The notes under the pieces are model-generated. The model had not been told where the DNA came from, ran no database searches, and saw nothing but the letters and a program-made list of their open reading frames with translations. The translations under genes were made by a program, and so were the position numbers. From assembly GCF_934668725.1 (NCBI RefSeq), contig NZ_CAKUOF010000002.1, forward strand, positions 124,001-188,000: a stretch of 64,000 nt of DNA. The letters are read 5' to 3'. The stretch is from an uncultured Dysgonomonas sp. Its GTDB lineage: Bacteria; Bacteroidota; Bacteroidia; Bacteroidales; Dysgonomonadaceae. This document shows, piece by piece, positions 36,198 through 45,156 of the stretch (positions within the stretch are counted from its first letter, which is position 1; the number at the start of each line of letters is the position of its first letter).

Positions 36198-38093
36198 TTA
36201 TATTTGATACTGTTGATATATTCTTTTAGTATCAAATAAGAAGTATAAGTCGAAAAGTAATCTTTTAAACATAGCTTCGTTTCCCGATAGATTTGGGTGT
36301 ACATTGTCAGAGTTTACATATAGAGGATTCCAAGCAGATTCGGATCCATTATTGACAGCTTTATTCATATCAACATAAAGTTCCCCTGAATTTCTAATAT
36401 AATTATTCATGTCGATTATTGGATAGCCAGAACGAGGGGTAATAGTTACAAGTATAGGAATTTTCCCTGATGTTTTAATTTTAGCAATAATATTATTCAT
36501 GTTGGCTGTATATGTAGAAAGGATATTATCATTGGTACCTATTGCCAAAAGAACGTAATCGCTATCTATTTTTTCTAGTTCTGTATTGAATCGAGAAAGT
36601 AGGGTTGATGTTGTCTCTCCGCCACGACCAGCTATATATACATTGCCATTTGTAGCTTGTTGCATTAAAGCTATATATCTTTTGTTTAGATTATTTACAA
36701 TACCCCATCCTTCAATGAAACTATCACCAACGCAGAATGTTACAGGGGATTTGAAAGTTGAATCTCTTAAATAAGCGTCTATTACCTCTATTTGTCCGCT
36801 TTGACAGAAAACGGACGGATATCCCCAATTTCGTCCGAAATCTTTATTATCCAATCGTTCAGCGAAGTCTGTATACACGTCTTTATCAGAATGAATAGAA
36901 AAATATATATCTTTATTTTGTTTGTACATTCTTACAATATATTCTTTATTTGCTTCAATAGAGAATGGAAGTTCATATGAATATATTATTGTGCTGGTTG
37001 TGCCATGCATTTTATGAATTTCTGCAATATTGTTGTGTATAGAAATAGCTGTACCTTGTGTTGTATCTGCACGACAAATGCCAAATGTACCTAAGGAATT
37101 AACCTTAATACGAGCGAAGAAGTCTAAATTCTCAATTGCAATATTTACAGGATATTGAAGAAGTCCACCTCCGCTTATTGTTCCAGTTCCTATTATAATT
37201 GTTGAGTTTTTGAAATTTGCAAATGAAGCTATCAAGCCGTTTCTTTCTTTTTGACTAAGGAGATCTAGCTTAGTTTCTAATGTACTTATTCTGCTTATTT
37301 TTTCTGTTCCTGAATTAGGTGCGTATTTTTCTAATGTTGGGTTAGTTAGTTCTTTTCTGCAAGTTAAACGTATGTGTGTTATGTTATTAGGAATGTTAAA
37401 AGAGTATTTGGCTGGATTATTAGTATCAGTTCCAACAATTGCTAAATCAGAATTAAAATTATTGCCATTCCAGCCGCTTATAACGAGTAAATTACCTGCT
37501 TGTAGTGTCCCTTGATATTTTTCCAGAAAAATTACTGGTATAGGATTAGATAATCGATATAATGTATTCGTTCCTCCTCCAGAAATAGTTCCGTTTAGAT
37601 CAACATAATATCCATTAGTCCATGTAATTTCTGTGACCATCTTCCAATCGCCGGAAATGAATATGGCATTTTGTAATTCATTGATAGAATTTGTAATTGG
37701 CGTTAATTCGGAAGGTAATACCTCTCCCAATCCTTTCCAATTACTCTCAACTCCCCATTCATTGATATCAGCACCGATATACTGCTCATTGATCCATTCT
37801 TGATCAAGTTTATAAGCAATTATTTGCCCCGATGCCCTGAGGTTTGACGCGACAGCATTGCGGGCTGATTTTTTATCGGAATAGGTCAACCCTGTGCTTT
37901 GAGTTATATTATAAATTGATTTACTGGTGAGATTTCCACCGCTTTCACCGGTATCGCCTTTATTCCCTTTTAATAGTTCTATAGGGACTTTTACACTATT
38001 GTTGTTGCTGTCAACTCCCAGAGTTAACAAGTTATTGATGGATTTAGCTTCAGGCAGATCGCTGATTTTTGTAAGTTTAAGATTTTTGCTCAT
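36198..38093 (-). CDS. Phage tail fibre / receptor-binding protein with SGNH esterase domain
   Basis: 631 residues. The N-terminus (MSKNLKLTKISDLPEAKSIN, then KGNKGDTGESG, a short collagen-like GXY run) attaches to the tail. The middle, about residues 140-440, is beta-rich with two ISGGG turns. The C-terminus is an SGNH/GDSL hydrolase: FCVGDSFIEGWG (Ser near 457), AGRGGETTSTL, LLAIGTNDN and DNVHPN (Asp and His near 597). Such domains deacetylate surface polysaccharide on the target cell. The ATG overlaps the stop of 38090-38662 by four bases. Second gene of the operon. Confidence 0.85.
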   Translation of the reverse strand: MSKNLKLTKISDLPEAKSINNLLTLGVDSNNNSVKVPIELLKGNKGDTGESGGNLTSKSIYNITQSTGLTYSDKKSARNAVASNLRASGQIIAYKLDQEWINEQYIGADINEWGVESNWKGLGEVLPSELTPITNSINELQNAIFISGDWKMVTEITWTNGYYVDLNGTISGGGTNTLYRLSNPIPVIFLEKYQGTLQAGNLLVISGWNGNNFNSDLAIVGTDTNNPAKYSFNIPNNITHIRLTCRKELTNPTLEKYAPNSGTEKISRISTLETKLDLLSQKERNGLIASFANFKNSTIIIGTGTISGGGLLQYPVNIAIENLDFFARIKVNSLGTFGICRADTTQGTAISIHNNIAEIHKMHGTTSTIIYSYELPFSIEANKEYIVRMYKQNKDIYFSIHSDKDVYTDFAERLDNKDFGRNWGYPSVFCQSGQIEVIDAYLRDSTFKSPVTFCVGDSFIEGWGIVNNLNKRYIALMQQATNGNVYIAGRGGETTSTLLSRFNTELEKIDSDYVLLAIGTNDNILSTYTANMNNIIAKIKTSGKIPILVTITPRSGYPIIDMNNYIRNSGELYVDMNKAVNNGSESAWNPLYVNSDNVHPNLSGNEAMFKRLLFDLYFLFDTKRIYQQYQI

Positions 38094-38662
38094 ACAATTT
38101 CTATTATGTAATTTATATTTGTGATATCGCTTTCTTCGGTAATAATGCCGGATAAAATTTCACTCCCTAATATGGCGGTACTTACCGCATCGGCATTTAT
38201 TTCGAAGATCGGGTAGATCGAGTTTTTTTCCAGTTTGATACTTATACCGTTCGATTCGCCAGTTTGTCCGGTTTGTCCTGAATACGAAAGTTTTGCTCCC
38301 CCGTCCGAACCAAATGTGAAGTGCTTATTATTCATCGTGCGAAATACAACAATATATCTGCCGTGTACAGCATACCTGAGCCAGGTAACAAAGTCGTTGC
38401 TGAGAGTACGGATGAATGTGTTGATTTCTTGTTTATATATGCCGTTTCCAACGGATTCTTTCATATTGGCTTCCGGTGCACATCCCAATTCAAAGAAGAT
38501 ATTTTTTTTGTGTATAGCATCCACGTAATTCGAATTATACAGGCTGTCATCTTTAAATTTATAGCTTATAAAATCGTCGATGTTCAGTAACCATATATGT
38601 GAAATGCCTCCCAAATTGTATTCTGTGAGGTTATCGATCCCTCTTGTCAGTTTATAGGCCAT
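38090..38662 (-). CDS. Phage tail protein, tube-like (second copy)
   Basis: 190 residues. It is laid out like the tube protein at 44548-45108: GISHIWLLNIDDFISYKFKD here against GIKSIYLINYDANPVFEFKK there, then an Asn-rich middle and a closing FTFGSDGGAKLSYSG segment. I read it as a distal-tail or second tube-like subunit that joins the tube to the fibre encoded next. First gene of the fibre operon; the phage motif is 10 bases before its ATG. No signal peptide. Confidence 0.7.
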   Translation of the reverse strand: MAYKLTRGIDNLTEYNLGGISHIWLLNIDDFISYKFKDDSLYNSNYVDAIHKKNIFFELGCAPEANMKESVGNGIYKQEINTFIRTLSNDFVTWLRYAVHGRYIVVFRTMNNKHFTFGSDGGAKLSYSGQTGQTGESNGISIKLEKNSIYPIFEINADAVSTAILGSEILSGIITEESDITNINYIIEIV

Positions 38663-38670
38663 CTTTTTAT

Positions 38671-38683
38671 TCTATAGATAAAT
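38671..38683 (-). promoter_or_regulatory. Phage-regulon motif, fibre operon
   Basis: Reads AATTTATCTATAG on the minus strand, 10 bases before the tube-like gene. Confidence 0.75.
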
Positions 38684-38758
38684 TTCTCATAGGCAGTCTA
38701 ATTTGGTTTATGTATAAAATTATTTATAAAATAATTAGGTTTGTATTATAAACTTATT

Positions 38759-38766
38759 TATGTTTG
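38759..38766 (+). promoter_or_regulatory. -7 element for TonB receptor
   Basis: TATGTTTG, about 100 bases before the receptor start. It is divergent from the phage fibre promoter. Confidence 0.5.
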
Positions 38767-38865
38767 TGGGGTGAGTTTGAATACTTATAAATATTCGATG
38801 GAACATTTTATATCCCTGACAAGCCTTAAATAGTGTATTGAATAAAATAAGAATATAAAATACGG

Positions 38866-41025
38866 ATGATGAAAATAATTTGTACCTGCCTGATAATTAT
38901 ACTTTTTGTAATGTTTACTATAGATGTATGGGGACAAACCAATTCGATAAAAGGATTAGTGTGTGATATGAATGATACTCCACTAGCCTTTGTCAATGTT
39001 TCGATAGCAGGAACAATCGATGGAACCACCTCCGAAGACGATGGAACATTTGTATTAGAAACATCAGCTTCGGGAACAGTTATATTGAAGGTGGCATTGC
39101 TCGGATTCGAGGAGTACAGTGCAGATATACACATACCACAGTTCGAAAAACTGATCATAAAATTAAAGCCCAATGAAAAAGTATTGTCCGAAGTAGTCGT
39201 TTCAGCAAGCAGTTTTCAATTAAAAGGCGGAACTCAGGGAGATGTGAAAAATGCCGTGGAGCTGGTCACTGTTGCCGGATCGGATGGAGACCTGTACAGA
39301 GCAATGGCGGTTTTGCCCGGAGTGCAAGCTGCCGGATCCGATGGCAAGCTGCTGGTGAGGGGAGGAGAGAGTCGCGAGTCGCAGACATATATAGATGGTA
39401 TGCACGTGCTGAATCCTTACAGCTCCATGCCCGAAAATACAGCAGCCAGAGGACGTTATTCGCCTTTCCTGTTCGATGGTATTAATTTTCAGACGGGAGG
39501 ATATTCTTCCGAGTACTCGCAAGGCTTATCGAGTGTATTACCGCTATCGACAAAGAATGAGAGCCGTGACACAAAGTTTGGAGTAAGCATTTTAAATGTG
39601 GGAGTAGGTTCGGGGGGAACTAAGTCTTGGAAGCGTTCCTCTGTTTCTTTTAATGTTGATTATACAAATCTACAACCTTATGAAAGCCTGCTTTATCCGA
39701 ATGACCGGAGTTTGTGGGTGAAACCTTATTCGGTAATTGCGGTACAAAGCCAACTGAGGTTTAATGTGGGCGATAATGCCGTGCTTAAAACGTATTTTGC
39801 ATACGATAAAACCCGTTTTGGCAGGGTGACCGAGGATTACTTTCCGAGTCGTGAGCGCAACCTTATTTTAAATGAAGACAATGCATACCTGAATACAACA
39901 TTTACAAAGAAATCAAAATCTGGATTCGATTTCTTTTCAGGAGCCGCTTTCTCGATAAACGATCGTAAAGTTAACGGAGGGTTGGTTATGAATGATAGGG
40001 TAGGTATAAAAGAATCGGAATTACATTTGAAAGCGAAAGGTTCGAAACGCTTCAGTAATTTATACAAGATAGGCGTTGGAGTCGAATCTATGATCCGTAA
40101 ATATGACTTTTCGTATGGCGATACATTGTTTTATGCTTTTGGTATAGATCATTCTGTTAATGGCACATATGTTTCCAACGATTTTATACTTTCATCTAAT
40201 TTATTTCTGAACGTATCTTCCCGCGTGGAATACACTTCGATAAATAAATCATGGAATATTTTACCTCGTATATCGTTGAGTTATGATTATAAGGGATATA
40301 CCCTTTTAGCAACCTATGGAAAATATCAACAATTGGCAGATAAAGACTATCTTTTGTATAACAATCGTTTAAGTACTGAGATCTGCCAGCATTACCTTTT
40401 GGGGATACATCATCAGTCGCAAAATAAAATATACCGGGCCGAATTTTATCATAAAGCATACGACAATCTGGTTACAGGCAGTAGCTACAACTACCAATCT
40501 TCGGGCAGCGGATTCAGTAATGGTGTAGATTTATTCTTTAGCGATACCCGCTTTATGAAACATTGGCAATATACACTGGCTTATTCCTATAATAATTCGA
40601 AACGAAGTTATCTTAAATATACCGAAAAAGTTACACCTGTATATGTCTCGCAACATAATGCAGCAATTACTGTAAAGTACGATTTGTTTAGATACAAAAC
40701 AATCTGGGGTATTACCAATCGTTTTGCGAGTGGACGGACTTACCACGACCCGAATAAACAGGGCACAATGAATTCCGAAACGCCTATATCTAACAGCCTC
40801 GATCTTTGCGTGACTTATCTGGTTCATAAAAAGGTAATTATGTATGCTTCGGCGACCAATATATTGAATCGCTCGAATGTGTTTGGATATAAATATTCGC
40901 AAGAAAAAAACGCTTATGGAAATTTTGATAGAGTAGCAGTACAATCCGAACGAAACCAATTCTTTGTTATCGGTTTATTTATAACATTGGGAGGAGAAAA
41001 GGCCTATGACCCGTCGACTTTCTAA
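38866..41025 (+). CDS. TonB-dependent receptor with carboxypeptidase-like plug extension
   Basis: 719-residue outer-membrane receptor with signal peptide (ending IDVWGQ). N-terminal carboxypeptidase-regulatory-like domain (GLVCDMNDTPLAFVNVSIAG, about 25-100), plug domain (AVLPGVQAAGSDGKLLVRGG, TYIDGMHVLNPY, about 125-215), then a beta barrel ending in FVIGLFITLGG. There is no SusD partner and no SusC-type signature, so it is closer to small-ligand receptors (metal, siderophore, vitamin). Ligand unknown. Confidence 0.92.
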   Translation: MMKIICTCLIIILFVMFTIDVWGQTNSIKGLVCDMNDTPLAFVNVSIAGTIDGTTSEDDGTFVLETSASGTVILKVALLGFEEYSADIHIPQFEKLIIKLKPNEKVLSEVVVSASSFQLKGGTQGDVKNAVELVTVAGSDGDLYRAMAVLPGVQAAGSDGKLLVRGGESRESQTYIDGMHVLNPYSSMPENTAARGRYSPFLFDGINFQTGGYSSEYSQGLSSVLPLSTKNESRDTKFGVSILNVGVGSGGTKSWKRSSVSFNVDYTNLQPYESLLYPNDRSLWVKPYSVIAVQSQLRFNVGDNAVLKTYFAYDKTRFGRVTEDYFPSRERNLILNEDNAYLNTTFTKKSKSGFDFFSGAAFSINDRKVNGGLVMNDRVGIKESELHLKAKGSKRFSNLYKIGVGVESMIRKYDFSYGDTLFYAFGIDHSVNGTYVSNDFILSSNLFLNVSSRVEYTSINKSWNILPRISLSYDYKGYTLLATYGKYQQLADKDYLLYNNRLSTEICQHYLLGIHHQSQNKIYRAEFYHKAYDNLVTGSSYNYQSSGSGFSNGVDLFFSDTRFMKHWQYTLAYSYNNSKRSYLKYTEKVTPVYVSQHNAAITVKYDLFRYKTIWGITNRFASGRTYHDPNKQGTMNSETPISNSLDLCVTYLVHKKVIMYASATNILNRSNVFGYKYSQEKNAYGNFDRVAVQSERNQFFVIGLFITLGGEKAYDPSTF

Positions 41026-41623
41026 ATGTCACTCAGTAGTTTATTGGTGGTGTTTAAATGTTCTTTTATTTACAACATTTATTTTACTGCGCGTAATCAA
41101 AGATTACTTGCATTCCTTTTGACTCGCCTTCGCTTCGTCGAACGTTGTTTGCCCAAAGTAAGCCGCAAAAGGAATCAAAAAGCCTTTGTGCTGCGTGGCT
41201 CGCCTGTCTGACCTAAAGCTTACAGGCTAAATTAAACCTACTGCCTTACGGCACGTTTAGTTTTACGCCTGCTTCGCTTGTCAACCAACGGCTGTGCCAC
41301 TGATGCACCGGGGCTGACGCCTGCAAATGGCTTTTGTCCGTCAGGTTTCCGACCTTGCCGGTTGCACGGGGTACCCGTTGGATGAAGAAAGCGTTAAGAA
41401 ACAAAAGGATATCAACGATAAATGTTTTTCTTTTGTTTTAGCTTTCGAGTCCATAGCGGGTCGGGCAAAGAGGCTCAGTCTTGATCTTTTGTTTCGTTTT
41501 GTATCAAGGCAAAATGAAAAACAAACCCGATAGGGTGCGTTAGAAATAATAGAACAGTTATTTCAACTTTTTTTCATAAAAAATGAATATCAAATACAGT
41601 ATAAATCTAAAACAAATTGAATT
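41026..41623. other. GC-richer non-coding block, likely interspersed repeat
   Basis: From about 41095 to 41545 the base composition rises sharply against its AT-rich flanks and there is no credible gene (short frames only). It holds internal inverted repeats such as ATTCCTTTTG / CAAAAGGAAT (near 41113 and 41164) and phrases (cctgtctgaccta, catagcgggtcgggc, gtatcaaggcaaaatg) that I know from non-coding interspersed sequences in Bacteroidota genomes. It could be a dead element or a structured RNA locus. Confidence 0.55.
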
Positions 41624-42268
41624 ATGAAAACTTTAATTATCAATCTGATTTTATTCGCTCTATGTAGTCTTTCGGCATCTGCCCAATCGACAGATGAGGT
41701 GTATACCAAAGGCATGAACAGTGCTATTGTTCAAGTGGATACCGCTCAAACGGTTACATCTATTAGAAAAGTACGAAATCAGTTCGACAGAATCTCACAA
41801 AAGTATTCCGACCAATGGTTGCCTCTTTATTATGTAGCTTATTGTAATCTGGAAATGGTATTCGGAAATCCGAAAGTGGCTGATAACCAGTCGTTATTGG
41901 CTGATGCTAAAGAAAAGATAAGCAGATTGGAGAAAATGAAGGGGGTAAACAAATCGGAATTGAGTACTCTGTGGGGCTATTACTACAATGCCTTGATCGC
42001 GACAGATCCTGCAACAAATGGCGAGAAGTATTATAATGAAGTGATGTCAAATTACAAAAAAGCAATAGAATTGGATGCCGATAATCCCCGTCCCGTATTT
42101 TTATTAGCTTTTTTCGAAAAGAATCTGCCTTCGTTTCTTCAATCAGGTAAAGAATATTGCGGTGAACTTAAGAAGTCCCAAGAGCTTTATAATAAAGAAG
42201 AAAACTCAGTTGGTGATATTCATTGGGGAAGAGGTTTCCTCACTATGTTACTCGAAAAGTGCAAATAA
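41624..42268 (+). CDS. Secreted TPR-like protein
   Basis: 214 residues, signal peptide ending SLSASAQ. The rest is helical with TPR spacing: WLPLYYVAYCNLEMVF, LLADAKEKISRLEKM, LSTLWGYYYNALIA, YNEVMSNYKKAIELDADNPR. No partner is recognised. It lies before a membrane protein/regulator pair on the same strand. Confidence 0.68.
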   Translation: MKTLIINLILFALCSLSASAQSTDEVYTKGMNSAIVQVDTAQTVTSIRKVRNQFDRISQKYSDQWLPLYYVAYCNLEMVFGNPKVADNQSLLADAKEKISRLEKMKGVNKSELSTLWGYYYNALIATDPATNGEKYYNEVMSNYKKAIELDADNPRPVFLLAFFEKNLPSFLQSGKEYCGELKKSQELYNKEENSVGDIHWGRGFLTMLLEKCK

Positions 42269-42362
42269 ATTTTATCGAATGATAAACTTGAAATAGCAGT
42301 AGCGGTTTATATAACTTACATACTAAAAAATATATATCTTTATACTTTATAACATGTAAATA

Positions 42363-42986
42363 ATGGAAAATAGTTTTAATAAACAAGATAGCTTGAAGCT
42401 AATCAATGAAATGATTACGCAGGCACGAAATAATTTCAGAAAAGGGGCAGGCAATAGCTTTATAATGTGGGGATATACGATTGCGATATTGGCAATGTTA
42501 GATTTTATTCTCTTGCATATTATAGAACCTGCATATTATGCTAATTTTGTATGGCTTATAACTATACCCGTATTTATTGGTAATTATTGGTACGAGTCGA
42601 AGAGAGCTAAAGAAGCAGTGGTAACAACTCATCTAGACAAGGTTGTAACAACTATCTGGCTGGGATTCTTTATATCGAATCTGATCTTTGTCGGTTCTAT
42701 TTTTTTTATTGCCATCAATTGGAAAACGTATATACCCTATCTGTTTATAACCCCTATTATAATGATTATGGTAGGACTAGCTTTGTTTATAACAGCTAAA
42801 GTATATCGTTTCAAGCCATATTTTTATGGAGCCTGTATTTTTTGGTTGGGAGCTGTTTTATGTATTGTGCAGTATTCTTGGATCAAGGGTATCGATTTGG
42901 AGTTTATAATCATATCAATATCCATGATTTTAGGTTTTGTTATTCCCGGACATATATTGAACCGAAAAGCCGAATCTAATGTTTAA
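42363..42986 (+). CDS. Multi-pass membrane protein paired with regulator
   Basis: 207 residues with about six hydrophobic segments after a short charged N-terminus (MENSFNKQDSLKLINEMITQ). The last bases overlap the following winged-helix gene by eight, so they are translationally coupled. Regulator-membrane protein pairs of this size are common in Bacteroidota. No function is known to me. Confidence 0.72.
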   Translation: MENSFNKQDSLKLINEMITQARNNFRKGAGNSFIMWGYTIAILAMLDFILLHIIEPAYYANFVWLITIPVFIGNYWYESKRAKEAVVTTHLDKVVTTIWLGFFISNLIFVGSIFFIAINWKTYIPYLFITPIIMIMVGLALFITAKVYRFKPYFYGACIFWLGAVLCIVQYSWIKGIDLEFIIISISMILGFVIPGHILNRKAESNV

Positions 42987-43272
42987 AGAGCTCGATCCAT
43001 TGTTACATTCTCAGTTACGGTTGGCAGTAGTATCATTACTACTATCGGTCGAAGAAGCCGATTTTGTCTTTATCCGGGAGAAAACAAAAGCTACGGCTGG
43101 TAACTTGAGTGTGCAGATCGAAAAATTGAGCGAAGCCGGATATATAGAAGTCCGCAAATTTATAGATGGAAAAAGACCTCGTACCGTTTGTAAAATAACC
43201 GAAAAAGGTATCAATGCCTTTAATTCGTATGTGAAAGCTCTACAGGACTATATCAATATTCCGGATGAATAA
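42979..43272 (+). CDS. Winged-helix transcriptional regulator (HTH_27-like)
   Basis: 97 residues. LHSQLRLAVVSLLLSVEEAD, FVFIREKTKATAGNLSVQIE (recognition helix) and the wing YIEVRKFIDGKRPRTVCKIT, typical of the short PadR/ArsR-like HTH_27 proteins that work with an adjacent membrane protein. Probably autoregulates the pair. Confidence 0.88.
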   Translation: MFKELDPLLHSQLRLAVVSLLLSVEEADFVFIREKTKATAGNLSVQIEKLSEAGYIEVRKFIDGKRPRTVCKITEKGINAFNSYVKALQDYINIPDE

Positions 43273-43409
43273 TAAGTCTTTGGGTTGCATAGTAACTTAA
43301 TGCAAACCGGCTGCATTGCCGAATACTTTTATACGTACCCTCACCGCGATGATTTACTTTTTATACAATGAAATCGATAAATTGCGAATAATAAAAAAGC
43401 AATTAATAT

Positions 43410-43417
43410 TATCTTTG
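43410..43417 (+). promoter_or_regulatory. -7 element for carbonic anhydrase
   Basis: TATCTTTG, 26 bases before the start. Confidence 0.5.
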
Positions 43418-43443
43418 TCGATGAACTAACGAAACGTATAAAT

Positions 43444-44094
43444 ATGTCTGATCAAGAAAAATATGACCAAATATTTGAGTCTAATAATAAATGGATAGAA
43501 AAAAATAAAGTAGATAATCCCGGGTTATTCAAATTATTAGCAGCAGATCAACATCCCGATTTTCTCTATATCGGATGTTCAGACAGTAGGGTACACCCCA
43601 ATCAGGTTATGGGTTTGAAACCGGGAGAGGTTTTTATTCACCGTAATATAGCCAACATGGTTGTATCAACCGATTTGAATATACTGTCGGTAATCAATTA
43701 TGCTGTAGAATACCTCAAAGTCAAATTTATCATTGTATGTGGTCATTACGGATGTGGAGGCATACAAGCTGCCATGAAAAACTCAGACTATGGTATACTT
43801 AACCCTTGGTTGCGAAATATACGCGATGTTTATCATATGCATAAAGAAGAACTGGATGCTATTGAGGATATGACTGCAAAACATCGACGTCTTGTCGAAC
43901 TCAATACGTATGAGCAATGCCGTAACATAATAAAAGTGGGCGAAGTACAAAAGTCCTATTATGAAAAAGGCTATCCCAAAGTGGCAGGATGGATATTCGA
44001 TATTAAAGATGCCCGACTTCATGACTTGTTCTTCGATATGGATGGAGAACTGGATAAAATCAAAGATATCTATGATATTACAGGCAAATTTTAA
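43444..44094 (+). CDS. can: Beta-class carbonic anhydrase
   Basis: Cytoplasmic zinc enzyme that interconverts CO2 and bicarbonate, needed to supply bicarbonate for carboxylations. 216 residues, normal length. Zinc ligands Cys45, His101 and Cys104 and the Asp47-Arg49 dyad are in IGCSDSRVHPNQV and CGHYGCGGIQAAM. VFIHRNIANMV and the C-terminal WIFDIKDARLHDL complete the family pattern. Expressed alone from its own promoter and followed by a good terminator. Confidence 0.96.
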   Translation: MSDQEKYDQIFESNNKWIEKNKVDNPGLFKLLAADQHPDFLYIGCSDSRVHPNQVMGLKPGEVFIHRNIANMVVSTDLNILSVINYAVEYLKVKFIIVCGHYGCGGIQAAMKNSDYGILNPWLRNIRDVYHMHKEELDAIEDMTAKHRRLVELNTYEQCRNIIKVGEVQKSYYEKGYPKVAGWIFDIKDARLHDLFFDMDGELDKIKDIYDITGKF

Positions 44095-44106
44095 ATAGGC
44101 TGTTAT

Positions 44107-44147
44107 ATTTTCATTTAGCCTGCCAATTTAGTAGGCTAAATGAAAAT
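44107..44147. terminator. Bidirectional terminator
   Basis: Fifteen-base arms ATTTTCATTTAGCCT / AGGCTAAATGAAAAT between convergent genes. Confidence 0.85.
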
Positions 44148-44155
44148 GTAAACCA

Positions 44156-44380
44156 TTAATCTTCCTCTTCTTCGTCGTATTTTTCGAGTTCGTCTTCGTA
44201 AAAGCCCAAAGCTTGCTCAATTAAATCCTGCATAGCTTCTTCTTCCACTTTCGATCCATCAAGAATCTCATATTCTTCGCTGTCTACATCCAATATAAAG
44301 CGAGGCTTTTCGGTATGTAATACGTATGTATTCTCGGGATACTCTTCGTTATCTGCAATTAAAAATCTAGGTAATTCCAT
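44156..44380 (-). CDS. Small acidic protein, conserved-type hypothetical
   Basis: 74 residues, very acidic C-terminus (LEKYDEEEED). The N-terminal part (ELPRFLIADNEEYPENTYVL, then RFILDVDSEEYEIL) looks like a compact beta domain. No family name known to me. It has its own -7 element (44409-44416). Confidence 0.68.
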   Translation of the reverse strand: MELPRFLIADNEEYPENTYVLHTEKPRFILDVDSEEYEILDGSKVEEEAMQDLIEQALGFYEDELEKYDEEEED

Positions 44381-44408
44381 ATTATTCGTATTTGATGTTT
44401 ATTATCTG

Positions 44409-44416
44409 CAAAAGTA
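44409..44416 (-). promoter_or_regulatory. -7 element for small acidic protein gene
   Basis: Reads TACTTTTG on the minus strand, 29 bases upstream of the start. Confidence 0.5.
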
Positions 44417-44486
44417 AAGATTATTAGATGAGAATGTATGCTTTTTTATTTTAAAAATAGATAAGATAAACGTTTATTGAGTCCAT

Positions 44487-44525
44487 AAAGGAGCTGTCCG
44501 AATGAGACAGCTCCTTTGCTTTTTT
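44487..44525. terminator. Hairpin at end of capsid operon
   Basis: Perfect twelve-base arms AAAGGAGCTGTC / GACAGCTCCTTT. The T run is on the plus strand side, although the gene that ends here (tube protein, 44548) is on the minus strand. Confidence 0.7.
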
Positions 44526-44547
44526 GAATTAAAATTTTAATTATTTA

Positions 44548-45108
44548 TTACTCGGTCACAACTACTGTCGGAGCCAGAGGAGTGATAACACTTTCGTTTT
44601 CGAGAAGCTTGGCTATTTCCAATTCGGTTCCCGCCAAAACCGTAGTCCATCCGTTAGCATCGGCATCGGCAGCACCCGAAGCATAGTTAAATGAAGTAGC
44701 ACTCAACCCGTTGTTGCGACCCAATACAACAGCACGTCCCGATTTGTCGACAACGATAGCGATGAATCGTCCTAAGCTCAAAGCATCGCCCTGATTCATG
44801 ATGTTGTAATCGTATTCGCTTACTGTAAAATTGACGGTGTGAGTACGGTATTTACCTCCGTTTCCACCTACTGCCAGATCATCAGTAAAAGAGGCTGTTC
44901 CCTCGGAAAAGTTGACTTTGTAGATCGACTCAGACGAATCGAGAGTTATTTTGCTGATGATTTTGTTATCGATACTAACACCGTCAGGATTCTTTTTAAA
45001 TTCGAAAACAGGGTTTGCATCATAATTGATCAGATAAATTGACTTGATACCTGCTACCTGATATTGACAGTTATCTTTGGTAATATTTGCTGTTAATTTG
45101 CAAGACAT
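44548..45108 (-). CDS. Phage major tail tube-like protein
   Basis: 186 residues, beta-rich: ITKDNCQYQVAGIKSIYLIN, FEFKKNPDG, YRTHTVNFTVSEYDYNI, LGRFIAIVVDKSGRAVVLGR, and GWTTVLAGTELEIAKLL. This order matches the tube proteins of Bacteroidota siphophages. It follows the major capsid gene by 48 bases in the same operon, a usual position for tube genes. It is paralogous in layout to 38090-38662. Intact. Confidence 0.75.
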   Translation of the reverse strand: MSCKLTANITKDNCQYQVAGIKSIYLINYDANPVFEFKKNPDGVSIDNKIISKITLDSSESIYKVNFSEGTASFTDDLAVGGNGGKYRTHTVNFTVSEYDYNIMNQGDALSLGRFIAIVVDKSGRAVVLGRNNGLSATSFNYASGAADADANGWTTVLAGTELEIAKLLENESVITPLAPTVVVTE

Positions 45109-45156
45109 AGATGTATGTGTTTTGTGTGTGAATAATCGTTTTTATTAGCTGATTGA

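Noticed and set aside
41327..41533. 68-codon frame in the GC-richer block as a gene
   Set aside because: Composition and lack of any motif, with inverted repeats in the same DNA, favour a non-coding repeat.
44487..44525. Hairpin as an attachment site remnant next to the capsid operon
   Set aside because: It is a perfect hairpin with a T run and fits a terminator; no second copy elsewhere in the window.
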